Below are positions 13,795-21,940 of a DNA stretch of 64,000 nt, in pieces. The position numbers and the translations under genes are program-made. This DNA comes from Steroidobacteraceae bacterium. GTDB taxonomy: Bacteria; Pseudomonadota; Gammaproteobacteria; Steroidobacterales; Steroidobacteraceae. The DNA lies in NCBI GenBank assembly GCA_017853555.1, contig JAFMJH010000007.1, positions 1 to 64,000 on the forward strand, read 5' to 3'. The stretch's first letter is position 1. Each line of letters opens with the position of its first letter. The notes under the pieces were generated by a model. The model worked only from the letters and a program-made list of their open reading frames with translations. It searched no databases and was not told the DNA's origin.

Positions 13795-14772
13795 TTATTT
13801 GGCGCGTGCCAACCACGCCAGCAAACCGTCGGTGTTCAAATCGATGTCAGCCTCGAGCAGGGCGGCCGCGTCGGCGCTCGAGAGCGCGCAGCCGTGCGAT
13901 CGCACCTCGGCGAGCAGACAGTCGCGCATCGCGCCGCGGATCGCCGCACGAGCCGCATCCTGCGGCGCGCCGATCTGCGCACGGGCGATGGCGGCGAACC
14001 GCAACACCAGTCGCTCGAGATCGACGCCGAGTCGCGCCACGTCGTCGACGCGTCCGAAGTGCGTCAAAAAGGCCGCGTGCGGCGCGCACGCGCAGACGCG
14101 ACGAATCGAGGCGACCAGTTGTTCGGGATCGAACTGGGTAGGCGTCGTGGTCGGTATCACCATGGCACGGCCCTGCACGGTGAACTCGGGGTAGCAGATG
14201 CCGAGCGTATCGCCAGGAAAGACGTTCGCGCCCTGCGCACCGCCGTGGTCGACGAACGCTTGATGATGCAGCGCATGCCCCGGCGTGTGCAGCACTTCGA
14301 ATTCGCGACCGGCGAGCGCGATGCGTTCGCCGTCACGGGTGACATGCACGCGCGCCGCGTCGATCGCGACGATTTCGCCGTACAAGGTCGTGAAATTTTC
14401 GCGACCGTACACGGCGATCGACGCCTCGACGAGTTTCGCGGGATTCACGAGATGCGGCGCGCCGCGCGGATGCAGCACGGCGCGCGCGTTCGGCAGCGCC
14501 TGCATGAGTTGCCCCGCGCCGCCGGCGTGATCGAGATGCACGTGGGTGAGCAACAGCCAATCGACGGCGGCGGGCGCGAGCCCGAGTGTCGCGAGCGCTT
14601 CGAGCACCTGCGGCACCGAGTGCGAAGTGCCCGCGTCGATCAAAGCCGCGCGACCGTCCTGCACGACAAGGTGCACGGCTGCCAGACGCGGCCGCACGTA
14701 ATGCGTGTCGATCGCGTGTATGCCGTCGTGATACGAAATCAGCGGCGCGATTTGTCGAGCACGTCCTTCCAT
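13795..14772 (-). CDS. Metallo-beta-lactamase-fold hydrolase
   Basis: 325-residue protein with the metal-binding motif THVHLDHAGG (HxHxDH) near residue 75, a second histidine in LHTPGHALHHQ, the Asp in FPGDTLG and the His in LTHFGRVDD. This is a complete two-metal set. Such proteins are usually thioesterase- or glyoxalase-II-like. ATG 14770-14772 is chosen because GAGGA lies five bases upstream and no ATG, GTG or TTG occurs between it and the conserved ISYHDGIHAIDTHYVRP. This start lies inside the 3' end of the preceding gene (34-base overlap), so translation is probably coupled. The substrate is unknown; a CoA thioester would fit the acuI neighbour. Confidence 0.8.
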   Translation of the reverse strand: MEGRARQIAPLISYHDGIHAIDTHYVRPRLAAVHLVVQDGRAALIDAGTSHSVPQVLEALATLGLAPAAVDWLLLTHVHLDHAGGAGQLMQALPNARAVLHPRGAPHLVNPAKLVEASIAVYGRENFTTLYGEIVAIDAARVHVTRDGERIALAGREFEVLHTPGHALHHQAFVDHGGAQGANVFPGDTLGICYPEFTVQGRAMVIPTTTPTQFDPEQLVASIRRVCACAPHAAFLTHFGRVDDVARLGVDLERLVLRFAAIARAQIGAPQDAARAAIRGAMRDCLLAEVRSHGCALSSADAAALLEADIDLNTDGLLAWLARAK

Positions 14773-15620
14773 TTTTCCTCGAAGGCCCACACGTCCTCGA
14801 AACCGACCATGCGACAGAAATCGTCGAAGCCGAACAGCGGCACGTCGGGACTCAAACTCGTGCCCTGCGCTTTGAGGTGGTGCATGGCGCGTTCGATCGC
14901 GGCGCTCGCCGACAGCGCGGCCATCGCGGGCCAGATGGCGAGCGCGTAACCGAGCGATTGCAACTCCGCGGCCGGACGGATCGGCGTTTTGCCGCCGTCG
15001 GACATGTTGGCCATCATCGGCGCGCGGATCGCCTTGCAGGCCCGGCGCATCTCGTCTTCGGAATGCAACGCTTCGACGAACACGATGTCGGCGCCCGCTT
15101 CGGCATACGCCTGGCCGCGTCGCACGGCCTCGTCGAAGCCGTGTCCGCCGCGCGCATCGGTACGCGCGATGACCAAAAAATTCGGGTCGGTGCGCGCATC
15201 GACCGCGACGCGCACCTTGGCCACCATTTCTTCGAGCGGCACCACGCGTCGATAAGGCGTGTGACCGCATTTCTTTGGAAATTCCTGATCCTCGATCTGG
15301 ATCGCGGTGACGCCCGCGCGCTCGTAGCCGCGTACCGTGTGATGCACGTTGAGCAATCCGCCGAAGCCGGTGTCGGCGTCGGCGATCACCGGCGCGCTCG
15401 ACTTCTCGACGACTTTGGCCACACGCGCCAGCATTTCGGTGTAGGTCGCGATGCCCGCATCGGGCAGACCGAGGTACGACGCGGTGAGCCAGTAGCCCGA
15501 GGCGTACACGGCATCGAAGCCGACGCGTTCGGCCAGCATCGTCGAGATCATGTCGAACACGCCGGGCGCGACGATGAATTGGCCGGCGGAAATTTTCTGC
15601 TTGAGACGCGGGTCTGCCAT
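14739..15620 (-). CDS. Isocitrate lyase/PEP mutase superfamily lyase (methylisocitrate lyase-like)
   Basis: 293-residue TIM-barrel enzyme with the superfamily's substrate loop FPKKCGHTPYRRV, including the catalytic cysteine of lyases (KKCGH). The Mg-binding acids lie in PVIADADTGFGG, and IQIEDQEFPKKCGH and LVIARTDARG are typical. PrpB, dimethylmalate lyase, oxaloacetate decarboxylase and carboxyphosphonoenolpyruvate mutase share this scaffold. Cys in KKCGH argues for C-C lyase activity. It is the first gene of the run lyase, MBL-fold, AcuI, rsmG, parAB and is divergent from the S9 peptidase (57-base gap). No prpC or prpD is nearby, so methylcitrate-cycle membership is not supported. Confidence 0.82.
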   Translation of the reverse strand: MADPRLKQKISAGQFIVAPGVFDMISTMLAERVGFDAVYASGYWLTASYLGLPDAGIATYTEMLARVAKVVEKSSAPVIADADTGFGGLLNVHHTVRGYERAGVTAIQIEDQEFPKKCGHTPYRRVVPLEEMVAKVRVAVDARTDPNFLVIARTDARGGHGFDEAVRRGQAYAEAGADIVFVEALHSEDEMRRACKAIRAPMMANMSDGGKTPIRPAAELQSLGYALAIWPAMAALSASAAIERAMHHLKAQGTSLSPDVPLFGFDDFCRMVGFEDVWAFEEKWKDVLDKSRR

Positions 15621-15677
15621 GGGAAATCCGGATCAGTGAGGTGGAGACGAACGCAAACGTGCGGCAACATAGCAGAC

Positions 15678-17678
15678 ATGAACGACCGACACATGGCGCG
15701 CCGCGGCGCGCGCTCGATGAAACTCCTCTGCATCACGCTGCTGGCCGCCGCACTGTCCGGCGTCGGCGCACAGGCCTCGGCGGCCGGCCCCGTCGAGACG
15801 CGCGGCACGCTGGTGCTCGACGGCGTCCCGCCGCATTCGGCGGACGTGCAACGCACGCTCGATGCCTGGCTCGTCGGGCGCAGCGCGACGTTCCAGGATT
15901 TTTTGCCGGACGGCAGCCTGCTCGTCACGACGCGCTTCGCGGACGCCGAACAGTTGCATCGCGTGCGGACGCCGCGCGGCGCACGCGAACAGCTGACCTT
16001 CGACGCCGAGCCGGTGGGCGCCACGCGCGCCTCGCCGACCGCAACGCGCACGATTTTTGCGCGCGATACCGGCGGCAACGAAAACGCGCAGTTCTATGCG
16101 CTCGATCCGGATTCGCCGCATGCGCGCCTGCTCACCGACGGACGCTCCCGTCACGGCAGTCTCGTATGGTCACGCGACGGTCAGCGCGTCGCCTTCCAGA
16201 GCAACGCGCGCAACGGCGTCAACCAGGACGTCTACGTGCTCGAGGGCGACGCCGATGCCGCAAGCGCGCGCTTGCTCGTCGCCTCGCAAGGCCAGACCTG
16301 GTCGCCGCTCGATTGGTCGCCGGACGGCACACGACTTTTGATCCTCGATTACGTGTCGGTGAACGATGCGCGACTCGCGCTCGTCGACGTCGCGAGCGGT
16401 GCCATCACGCCGGTGATGTTCACCGCCACGCCGAAGACACGCTCGGGCATCGGCAGTGCGCGCTTTTCCGCGAACGGTCGCGGCATCTGGCTCACCGCCG
16501 ACGCCGGCGAAGAATTCCGCCAATTGCGGTTTTTCGATCTCGACACGCAGCGCTCGCGCTCGCTCACCGCCGACACGCCCTGGGACGTCGATGACATCGC
16601 CGTCGGTGCCGATGGCCGCTACGTCGCCTACGTCACCAACGTCGACGGTTACGACCGACTCACCGTGCTCGACCTCGGCAGCGATCGGCCGCTGCCCGTC
16701 AGCGGACTGCCCGAAGGCTTGATCACGAATCTGCGCTTCGACGCCAACGGCAAGACGCTCGGCATGAGCATCGAGTCCTCGCGCGCGCCGCGCGACGTGT
16801 GGACCTACGAACCCGAACGCAACGTGGCAACGCGGTGGACTTTCAGCGAAACCGGCAGCATCGATCCGCACGGTTTTGCGGTCGCGCAGACGCTGCGTTA
16901 TCCGACCTGGGATCGCGTGAACCGCAAGCCGCGTCTCGTTCCCGCACTCGTCTATCGTCCGACGGATCGCGCGAACGCGCGCGGCAAGTGGCCCGTGCTC
17001 ATCGACATCCACGGCGGGCCGGAAGGTCAGTCGCGCCCCGGTTATTCGGCCTTCACGCAGTATCTCGTCAACGCGCTCGGCTATGCGGTCATTCAGCCGA
17101 ACGTGCGCGGCTCGACCGGTTACGGTCGCAGCTACACCGATCTCGACAACGGCATGCTGCGCGAAGATGCGGTGCGCGACATCGGTTCACTGCTGGTGTG
17201 GATCGCGACGCAACCGGATCTCGACGCCGCGCGCGTCATCGTTTCGGGCGGCTCGTACGGCGGTTACATGTCGCTGGCGACGCTGGTGCACTACGGCGAT
17301 CGGCTGCGCGGCGGCATCGATGTCGTCGGCATCAGCAATTTCGTCACCTTCCTGAACAACACCTCGGCATATCGACGCGATTTGCGACGCGTCGAATACG
17401 GCGACGAACGCGATCCGAAGATGCGCGCGTTCCTGCAGCGCATCTCGCCGCTGTCGCGCGCCGATGCGATTCGCAAACCTTTGCTCGTCGTGCAAGGTCT
17501 CAATGATCCGCGCGTGCCGGCGAGCGAGAGTGCGCAGATGGTGGCAAGCGTGCGCGCGAGCGGCACCCCGGTGTGGTATCTCGCGGCGACGGATGAAGGT
17601 CACGGGTTCCGCAAGAAAGGGAACCGTGACTTTTATTTGAAGACGGTGGCGACGTTCCTGGAACGTCTGCGCGATTAG
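15678..17678 (+). CDS. Secreted prolyl-oligopeptidase-family (S9) serine peptidase
   Basis: Exported peptidase of 666 aa: a signal peptide (hydrophobic core LLCITLLAAALSG, cleavage likely after QASA), a beta-propeller of roughly residues 80-400 with WSPDGTR-type blades, and a C-terminal alpha/beta-hydrolase domain. The triad is Ser526 in GGSYGGYMS, Asp610 in GLNDPRVP and His642 in EGHGF. Members cleave short peptides, often dipeptides, in the periplasm. The start is uncertain: ATGs at 15678, 15693 and 15717 are in frame without a clear ribosome-binding site, and 15717 would place the signal peptide at residue 1. The gene end overlaps the convergent cytochrome gene by four bases. The POT and OPT peptide transporters lie 3-6 kb downstream. 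Confidence 0.9.
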   Translation: MNDRHMARRGARSMKLLCITLLAAALSGVGAQASAAGPVETRGTLVLDGVPPHSADVQRTLDAWLVGRSATFQDFLPDGSLLVTTRFADAEQLHRVRTPRGAREQLTFDAEPVGATRASPTATRTIFARDTGGNENAQFYALDPDSPHARLLTDGRSRHGSLVWSRDGQRVAFQSNARNGVNQDVYVLEGDADAASARLLVASQGQTWSPLDWSPDGTRLLILDYVSVNDARLALVDVASGAITPVMFTATPKTRSGIGSARFSANGRGIWLTADAGEEFRQLRFFDLDTQRSRSLTADTPWDVDDIAVGADGRYVAYVTNVDGYDRLTVLDLGSDRPLPVSGLPEGLITNLRFDANGKTLGMSIESSRAPRDVWTYEPERNVATRWTFSETGSIDPHGFAVAQTLRYPTWDRVNRKPRLVPALVYRPTDRANARGKWPVLIDIHGGPEGQSRPGYSAFTQYLVNALGYAVIQPNVRGSTGYGRSYTDLDNGMLREDAVRDIGSLLVWIATQPDLDAARVIVSGGSYGGYMSLATLVHYGDRLRGGIDVVGISNFVTFLNNTSAYRRDLRRVEYGDERDPKMRAFLQRISPLSRADAIRKPLLVVQGLNDPRVPASESAQMVASVRASGTPVWYLAATDEGHGFRKKGNRDFYLKTVATFLERLRD

Positions 17679-18316
17679 CGTTTGCCGAACGCGTTCTTCG
17701 GTATGGCAGCCAAAACCGAACGCTGCCGCGAGTAGTACGCGGCGAGTTGATCGATATCGTTGGCCGTCAATTGCGCGGCGAAGCCCGCCATGATCGCGTT
17801 CTTGCGACCACCCTTCTTGTAGTCGGTCAGCGCACGCACGAGATAGTCGTCGTGCTGACCGGCGAGCGAAGGGTATTGCGGCGTGATGCCGATGCCGTCG
17901 GTGCCGTGACACGAGACGCAAACGGCCGCGGCCGCGGGCGGCGTGCCGACCGGCTTCGCATCGGCTGCGGGTTTGACCGCGGGACCGGCGAGATACGCGG
18001 CGACGTCGAGGATGTCTTGATCGTTCAGCGAAGACGCATTCGCGTGCATCGTGCCGTGGCTGCGCTCGCCGCTGCGATACGCCTGCAGCGCGCTCACCAA
18101 ATATTCGGCCGACTGACCGCGCAGCTTCGGCACGCGGTAGACGGGGTAGGCATTTTTGTAGTTCGGGATGCCGTGGCAGCCGAGACAGGTGTAGGCGAGA
18201 CGCTCGCCACGCGCCGCGTCGCCCGAGGTTTGCGCCGACGCCGGCGCCGTGGCGAACAGACCGACCCAGCAAAGCACCGCCAGTGCACCGAGACGCGCAA
18301 CCGAAAACTTGCTCAC
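17675..18316 (-). CDS. Periplasmic di-haem cytochrome c (c4-like)
   Basis: 213-residue exported cytochrome with a signal peptide ending near APASAQT and two c-type haem sites, CLGCH (about residue 44) and CVSCH (about residue 132), each followed by a distal Met candidate (SHGTMHA and NAIMAGF). Two tandem cytochrome c domains joined by a Pro/Ala linker are the hallmark of cytochrome c4, which passes electrons to terminal oxidases. It stands alone, without oxidase genes. A 100-base gap separates it from the divergent dtd, and it converges on the S9 peptidase. Confidence 0.87.
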   Translation of the reverse strand: MSKFSVARLGALAVLCWVGLFATAPASAQTSGDAARGERLAYTCLGCHGIPNYKNAYPVYRVPKLRGQSAEYLVSALQAYRSGERSHGTMHANASSLNDQDILDVAAYLAGPAVKPAADAKPVGTPPAAAAVCVSCHGTDGIGITPQYPSLAGQHDDYLVRALTDYKKGGRKNAIMAGFAAQLTANDIDQLAAYYSRQRSVLAAIPKNAFGKR

Positions 18317-18416
18317 CGCAACCCCCGAACCGAAGTCGTTACATGCGTAAAAACGGCCGCGATGTTAAGGTTTCGCGGGCCGAATTACCACCTCGCAGCC
18401 CCTCGAACGGACCCGC

Positions 18417-18878
18417 ATGATCGCCCTCATTCAGCGCGTTTCCTCCGCCAGCGTCCGCGTCGACGACCGGCAAATCGCTGCCATCGAGGCGGGCTTGCTC
18501 GCGCTGGTGGGCGTGCAGCCGCAGGATGACGAAGAGTCCACCCAGCGGTTACTCGACCGACTCCTCGGCTATCGCGTCTTCGCTGACGAAGCCGGCCGCA
18601 TGAACCGCTCCTTGCGCGACTCGAACGGCGGCCTGCTGCTGGTGCCGCAATTCACCTTGGCCGCCGACACTCGCAAGGGCATGCGCCCGGGCTTCAGTAC
18701 CGCCGCGGCGCCCGCGCAGGCCGAACGATTGTTCGAACGGCTGTGTGTTCTCGCACGCAATTCGCACCCGACCGTGGCCTGCGGCCGCTTCGGTGCCGAC
18801 ATGCAGGTGAGCCTCGTGAACGAGGGGCCGGTCACGTTCTGGTTGCAGAGCGGCGGCGGGACCGACGACGGGAACTAA
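18417..18878 (+). CDS. dtd: D-aminoacyl-tRNA deacylase
   Basis: Removes D-amino acids (and glycine mischarged on tRNA-Ala) from tRNA. The 153-residue protein opens [13 protein letters not shown] and has the C-terminal [10 protein letters not shown] (Gly-cisPro motif) that gates the chiral site. The usual SQFTL motif reads PQFTL ([18 protein letters not shown]), that is, Pro in place of the common Ser; the rest of the pocket is conserved, so the enzyme is probably active. The length compares with 145 aa in E. coli. It is followed by tatABC after 75 bases. Confidence 0.94.
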   Translation: MIALIQRVSSASVRVDDRQIAAIEAGLLALVGVQPQDDEESTQRLLDRLLGYRVFADEAGRMNRSLRDSNGGLLLVPQFTLAADTRKGMRPGFSTAAAPAQAERLFERLCVLARNSHPTVACGRFGADMQVSLVNEGPVTFWLQSGGGTDDGN

Positions 18879-18953
18879 ACCGGCCGGCTTTGGCCTATCA
18901 TCTGCCCTCACCCCATTCGTCTATCGAATCAACCGGCATAGCCAGAGGTCGTC

Positions 18954-19208
18954 ATGGGAATCGGAATGCGCGAACTGATCGTCATCCTGCTGGTCGTGCT
19001 CGTGGTGTTCGGCGCGAAGAAGCTGCGCACGATCGGCGAAGACCTCGGGGCCGCCGTCAAAGGTTTCAAGAAGGGCATGGACGACGGCGATGCCGCCGAG
19101 AGCGTGCGCCAGATCAAGCGCGAGTCCGCCGACGCCGACTTCCCCGAAAAGGCGAAGAAGGCCGAGCATGCGGCGCCGGACGCGAAGAACCCCGACCACC
19201 ACGCCTGA
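18954..19208 (+). CDS. tatA: Sec-independent translocase subunit TatA
   Basis: Pore-forming subunit of the twin-arginine translocase. The 84-residue protein has one N-terminal membrane helix (residues 6-20, [15 protein letters not shown]), the [14 protein letters not shown] hinge and amphipathic helix ([10 protein letters not shown]), and a charged tail rich in Lys, Asp and Ala. AGAGG lies 6 bases before the ATG. First gene of tatA-tatB-tatC; tatB follows after 39 bases. Confidence 0.95.
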   Translation: MGIGMRELIVILLVVLVVFGAKKLRTIGEDLGAAVKGFKKGMDDGDAAESVRQIKRESADADFPEKAKKAEHAAPDAKNPDHHA

Positions 19209-19247
19209 CGCGCGGTCACGACCGCCCGCGGTCGCGACACCCCACTC

Positions 19248-19604
19248 ATGTTCGAAGTCGGCTTCAGCGAATTGCTGGTGATCGCCGGTCTGGCGCTCGT
19301 CGTGCTCGGCCCGGAAAAGCTGCCGAAGGTGGTCGGCGAGATCGGCCGCTGGATGGGCCGCGCACGCGCGATGGCGCGGCAGTTTCGCGAGCAACTCGAA
19401 GAAGAAGCCGCCGAAGTACAACGCAAGACCGAGGCGAAGATCGAAACGCCGTCCACGGTGTCCGAGCCGAGCACACCCATGCCGTTCGACGAGCCGGTGA
19501 TGCCGGATCACGTGCCGACGCACGACACGCCGTCGGTCGCCGAGACGCCCGCCGTGGCCGAGGCACCGGCCGCCACCAAACCGGACGATGAGCACCGAGC
19601 CTGA
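19248..19604 (+). CDS. tatB: Sec-independent translocase subunit TatB
   Basis: Substrate-receptor partner of TatC. The 118-residue protein opens MFEVGFSELLVIAGLALVVL, where the Glu in the membrane helix and the LGPEKLPKV hinge mark TatB rather than TatA. An amphipathic helix (residues 32-65) and a Pro/Thr/Glu-rich unstructured tail follow. The last 17 bases overlap the start of tatC. Confidence 0.94.
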   Translation: MFEVGFSELLVIAGLALVVLGPEKLPKVVGEIGRWMGRARAMARQFREQLEEEAAEVQRKTEAKIETPSTVSEPSTPMPFDEPVMPDHVPTHDTPSVAETPAVAEAPAATKPDDEHRA

Positions 19605-20361
19605 GCAACTGGCCGAAGGCACGCTGATCTCGCACCTGCTCGAGTTGCGCGATCGCCTGTTGCGCGCCTTCATCGCCGTGATCGTCGTGTTCGTGCCCTG
19701 CGCGTTTTTCTCGAACGAAATCTTCACCATCGTCGCGCAGCCGCTCATCGATCAGCTGCCGGCGAATTCTTCGTTGATCGCCACCAGCGTCATTTCGCCG
19801 TTCATGACGCCCTTCAAGCTCGCGTTCTTCGTCGCGCTGTTCGTCGCGATTCCGTACGTGCTGTACCAAATCTGGGCCTTCGTGGCGCCGGGTCTCTACC
19901 GACACGAAAAGCGCTTCGCCGTGCCCTTGCTGGTGTCGTCGATCGTGCTGTTCTACGTCGGCGTGGTGTTCGCCTATTTCTTCGTTTTTCCGGTGATGTT
20001 CGAGTTCTTCGCCGCGACCACGCCGAAGGGCGTGCGCATGATGACCGACATCAACAGCTACCTCGATTTCGTGCTGACGATGTTCTTCTGTTTCGGTCTG
20101 GCGTTCGAAGTGCCGGTCGTGGTGGTGCTGCTCGTGCTCACCAACCTCGTGCAAGTCGAAAAACTCAAGGAATCACGCGGCTACGTACTGATCGCCATCT
20201 TCGTGATCGCCGCGATCCTCACGCCGCCCGATGCCGTCTCGCAGACCATCATGGCGGTGCCGATGTACCTGCTCTACGAAGGCGGCATCATCATGGCGCG
20301 CGTCATGAACGGCATGCGGCGCAAGGATAAAGAAGAGACGGAACCGAAAACCGAGGCCTGA
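19588..20361 (+). CDS. tatC: Sec-independent translocase subunit TatC
   Basis: Twin-arginine signal receptor of the Tat translocase, 257 aa, six membrane helices. The N-terminal segment GTLISHLLELRDRLLRA contains the conserved HLxELRxR. The FVAPGLYRHEKRF loop contains the conserved Glu used in RR-signal binding. ATG 19588 lies inside the last codons of tatB. Together with tatA and tatB it gives a complete Tat system. Confidence 0.97.
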   Translation: MSTEPEQLAEGTLISHLLELRDRLLRAFIAVIVVFVPCAFFSNEIFTIVAQPLIDQLPANSSLIATSVISPFMTPFKLAFFVALFVAIPYVLYQIWAFVAPGLYRHEKRFAVPLLVSSIVLFYVGVVFAYFFVFPVMFEFFAATTPKGVRMMTDINSYLDFVLTMFFCFGLAFEVPVVVVLLVLTNLVQVEKLKESRGYVLIAIFVIAAILTPPDAVSQTIMAVPMYLLYEGGIIMARVMNGMRRKDKEETEPKTEA

Positions 20362-20440
20362 CGGCGCCCGGCGCCTTGCCCGACGGGGCTGGCATCACGC
20401 ACACTCGGACCCCTCATCGGAGGAGTTTTCGGGTAACTGC

Positions 20441-21940
20441 ATGTCACAGGAAAAGACTTTTCTCGGCCACCCGCGCGGCCTCGCCACGCTCTTCATGACC
20501 GAGTTCTTCGAACGCTTCACCTATTACGGCATGCGCGCGCTGCTGGTGCTGTTCCTGGTCACCGCGACCACGGACGCGAATCCGGGTTTCGGCATCGATC
20601 GCGAAGCCGCCGGCGCGATCTACGGCCTCTACACCGGCGCCGTGTTCCTGTTCTCCTTGCCGGGCGGCTGGATCGCCGATCGACTGATCGGCCAACGACG
20701 GGCCGTCTACTACGGCGGTCTCATCATCGCGCTCGGCAACTTCCTGCTCGCCGTGCCCGGCTCGGCCGCCGTGTTTTATTTGGGCCTCGCGTGCATCGTC
20801 ATCGGCGTCGGACTTTTGAAGCCGAACATTTCGGCCATCGTCGGCGCACTCTACGAAGGTCAACCCGGCGCCCGACGCGACGCGGGTTTTTCGATCTTCT
20901 ACATGGGCATCAATCTCGGTGCGTTGCTCGCGCCCTTCGTCGCCGGCACCATCGGCGAATCCTGGAACTGGCGCGCCGGATTTTTCTGCGCCGGTGCCGC
21001 GATGCTCTTGGGCGTGATCCAGTACCGCGCGACCGAACACTATCTCGGTGACGCTGGCGCCGCACCGAAGAACGTCTCCGACGAAGAGCGTGCACGCGGC
21101 TGGCGCAACGTCACCATCGGCGGCGTCTTGGTTGCACTGCTGGCCGTGCTGCTCTACACCGGCGTGATTCCCACCACCATCACCGAGCTTGCGCAATTGT
21201 TCGCAAGCGGCATGGTGGTCGTCGGCTTCGTGTTCTTCGGCTACGTGCTGCTGTTCGGCGGTCTCGATTCGAACGAGAAAAAGCGCGTGTTGCTGATCGG
21301 TTTGTTCTTCCTCTGCGCCTCGTTGTTCTGGGCAGGCTTCGAACAGGCGGCCACGACCTTCAATCTGTTCGCGCGCGATTTCACCGATCGCTCCCTGTTC
21401 GGCGACTCGTTCGCCAACGGCGAGCATCCGGCCGCGTGGTACCAATCGGCCAATCCGATCTTCGTCGTGCTGTTCGCGCCCGTGTTCGCGTGGGTGTGGG
21501 TGGCGCTCGGTCGACGCAATCTCGATCCGTCGTCGCCCGCGAAGTTCGGGCTCGCGCTGGTGCTCGTGGGCGTCGGGTTCTTGGTGATGATGTTCGCCGC
21601 GCAACTCGTGGTTTCCACGGGCGGCAAAGTCGCACCGACATGGTTGCTGCTCACCTATCTGCTGCACACTTTCGGCGAGTTGTGTCTCTCGCCGGTCGGT
21701 TTGTCGAACGTCACCAAACTCGCTCCCAAGCGCTACGTCGGTCAGATGCTCGGCACCTGGTTCCTGGGCGCGGCCGTCGGCAACGCTTTGGCCGGCTTGA
21801 TCGGCGGACACGTCGGTTCGTCCGACGCGACGGCGATGCCCGCACAATTTTTGCAGATGTGCTTCATCGCGGGCGGTGCCGGCATGGTGCTGATCGTCGC
21901 CTCGCCGTGGCTCAAGAAACTCACGGGTGAAGCCTCTTGA
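20441..21940 (+). CDS. POT/PTR-family proton-coupled di-/tripeptide transporter
   Basis: 499-residue transporter of the major-facilitator type with about 14 membrane helices. The proton-coupling signature MTEFFERFTYYGMRALLVLF (ExxER...YYG) is at residues 19-38 and the second PTR2 motif is FSIFYMGINLGALLAPFVAG. Members import di- and tripeptides with protons. GGAGGAG lies 15 bases before the ATG, further than usual, and no better start is present. Its stop overlaps the TTG start of the next gene. Peptides released by the S9 peptidase encoded at 15678 are a plausible substrate, by inference. Confidence 0.93.
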   Translation: MSQEKTFLGHPRGLATLFMTEFFERFTYYGMRALLVLFLVTATTDANPGFGIDREAAGAIYGLYTGAVFLFSLPGGWIADRLIGQRRAVYYGGLIIALGNFLLAVPGSAAVFYLGLACIVIGVGLLKPNISAIVGALYEGQPGARRDAGFSIFYMGINLGALLAPFVAGTIGESWNWRAGFFCAGAAMLLGVIQYRATEHYLGDAGAAPKNVSDEERARGWRNVTIGGVLVALLAVLLYTGVIPTTITELAQLFASGMVVVGFVFFGYVLLFGGLDSNEKKRVLLIGLFFLCASLFWAGFEQAATTFNLFARDFTDRSLFGDSFANGEHPAAWYQSANPIFVVLFAPVFAWVWVALGRRNLDPSSPAKFGLALVLVGVGFLVMMFAAQLVVSTGGKVAPTWLLLTYLLHTFGELCLSPVGLSNVTKLAPKRYVGQMLGTWFLGAAVGNALAGLIGGHVGSSDATAMPAQFLQMCFIAGGAGMVLIVASPWLKKLTGEAS

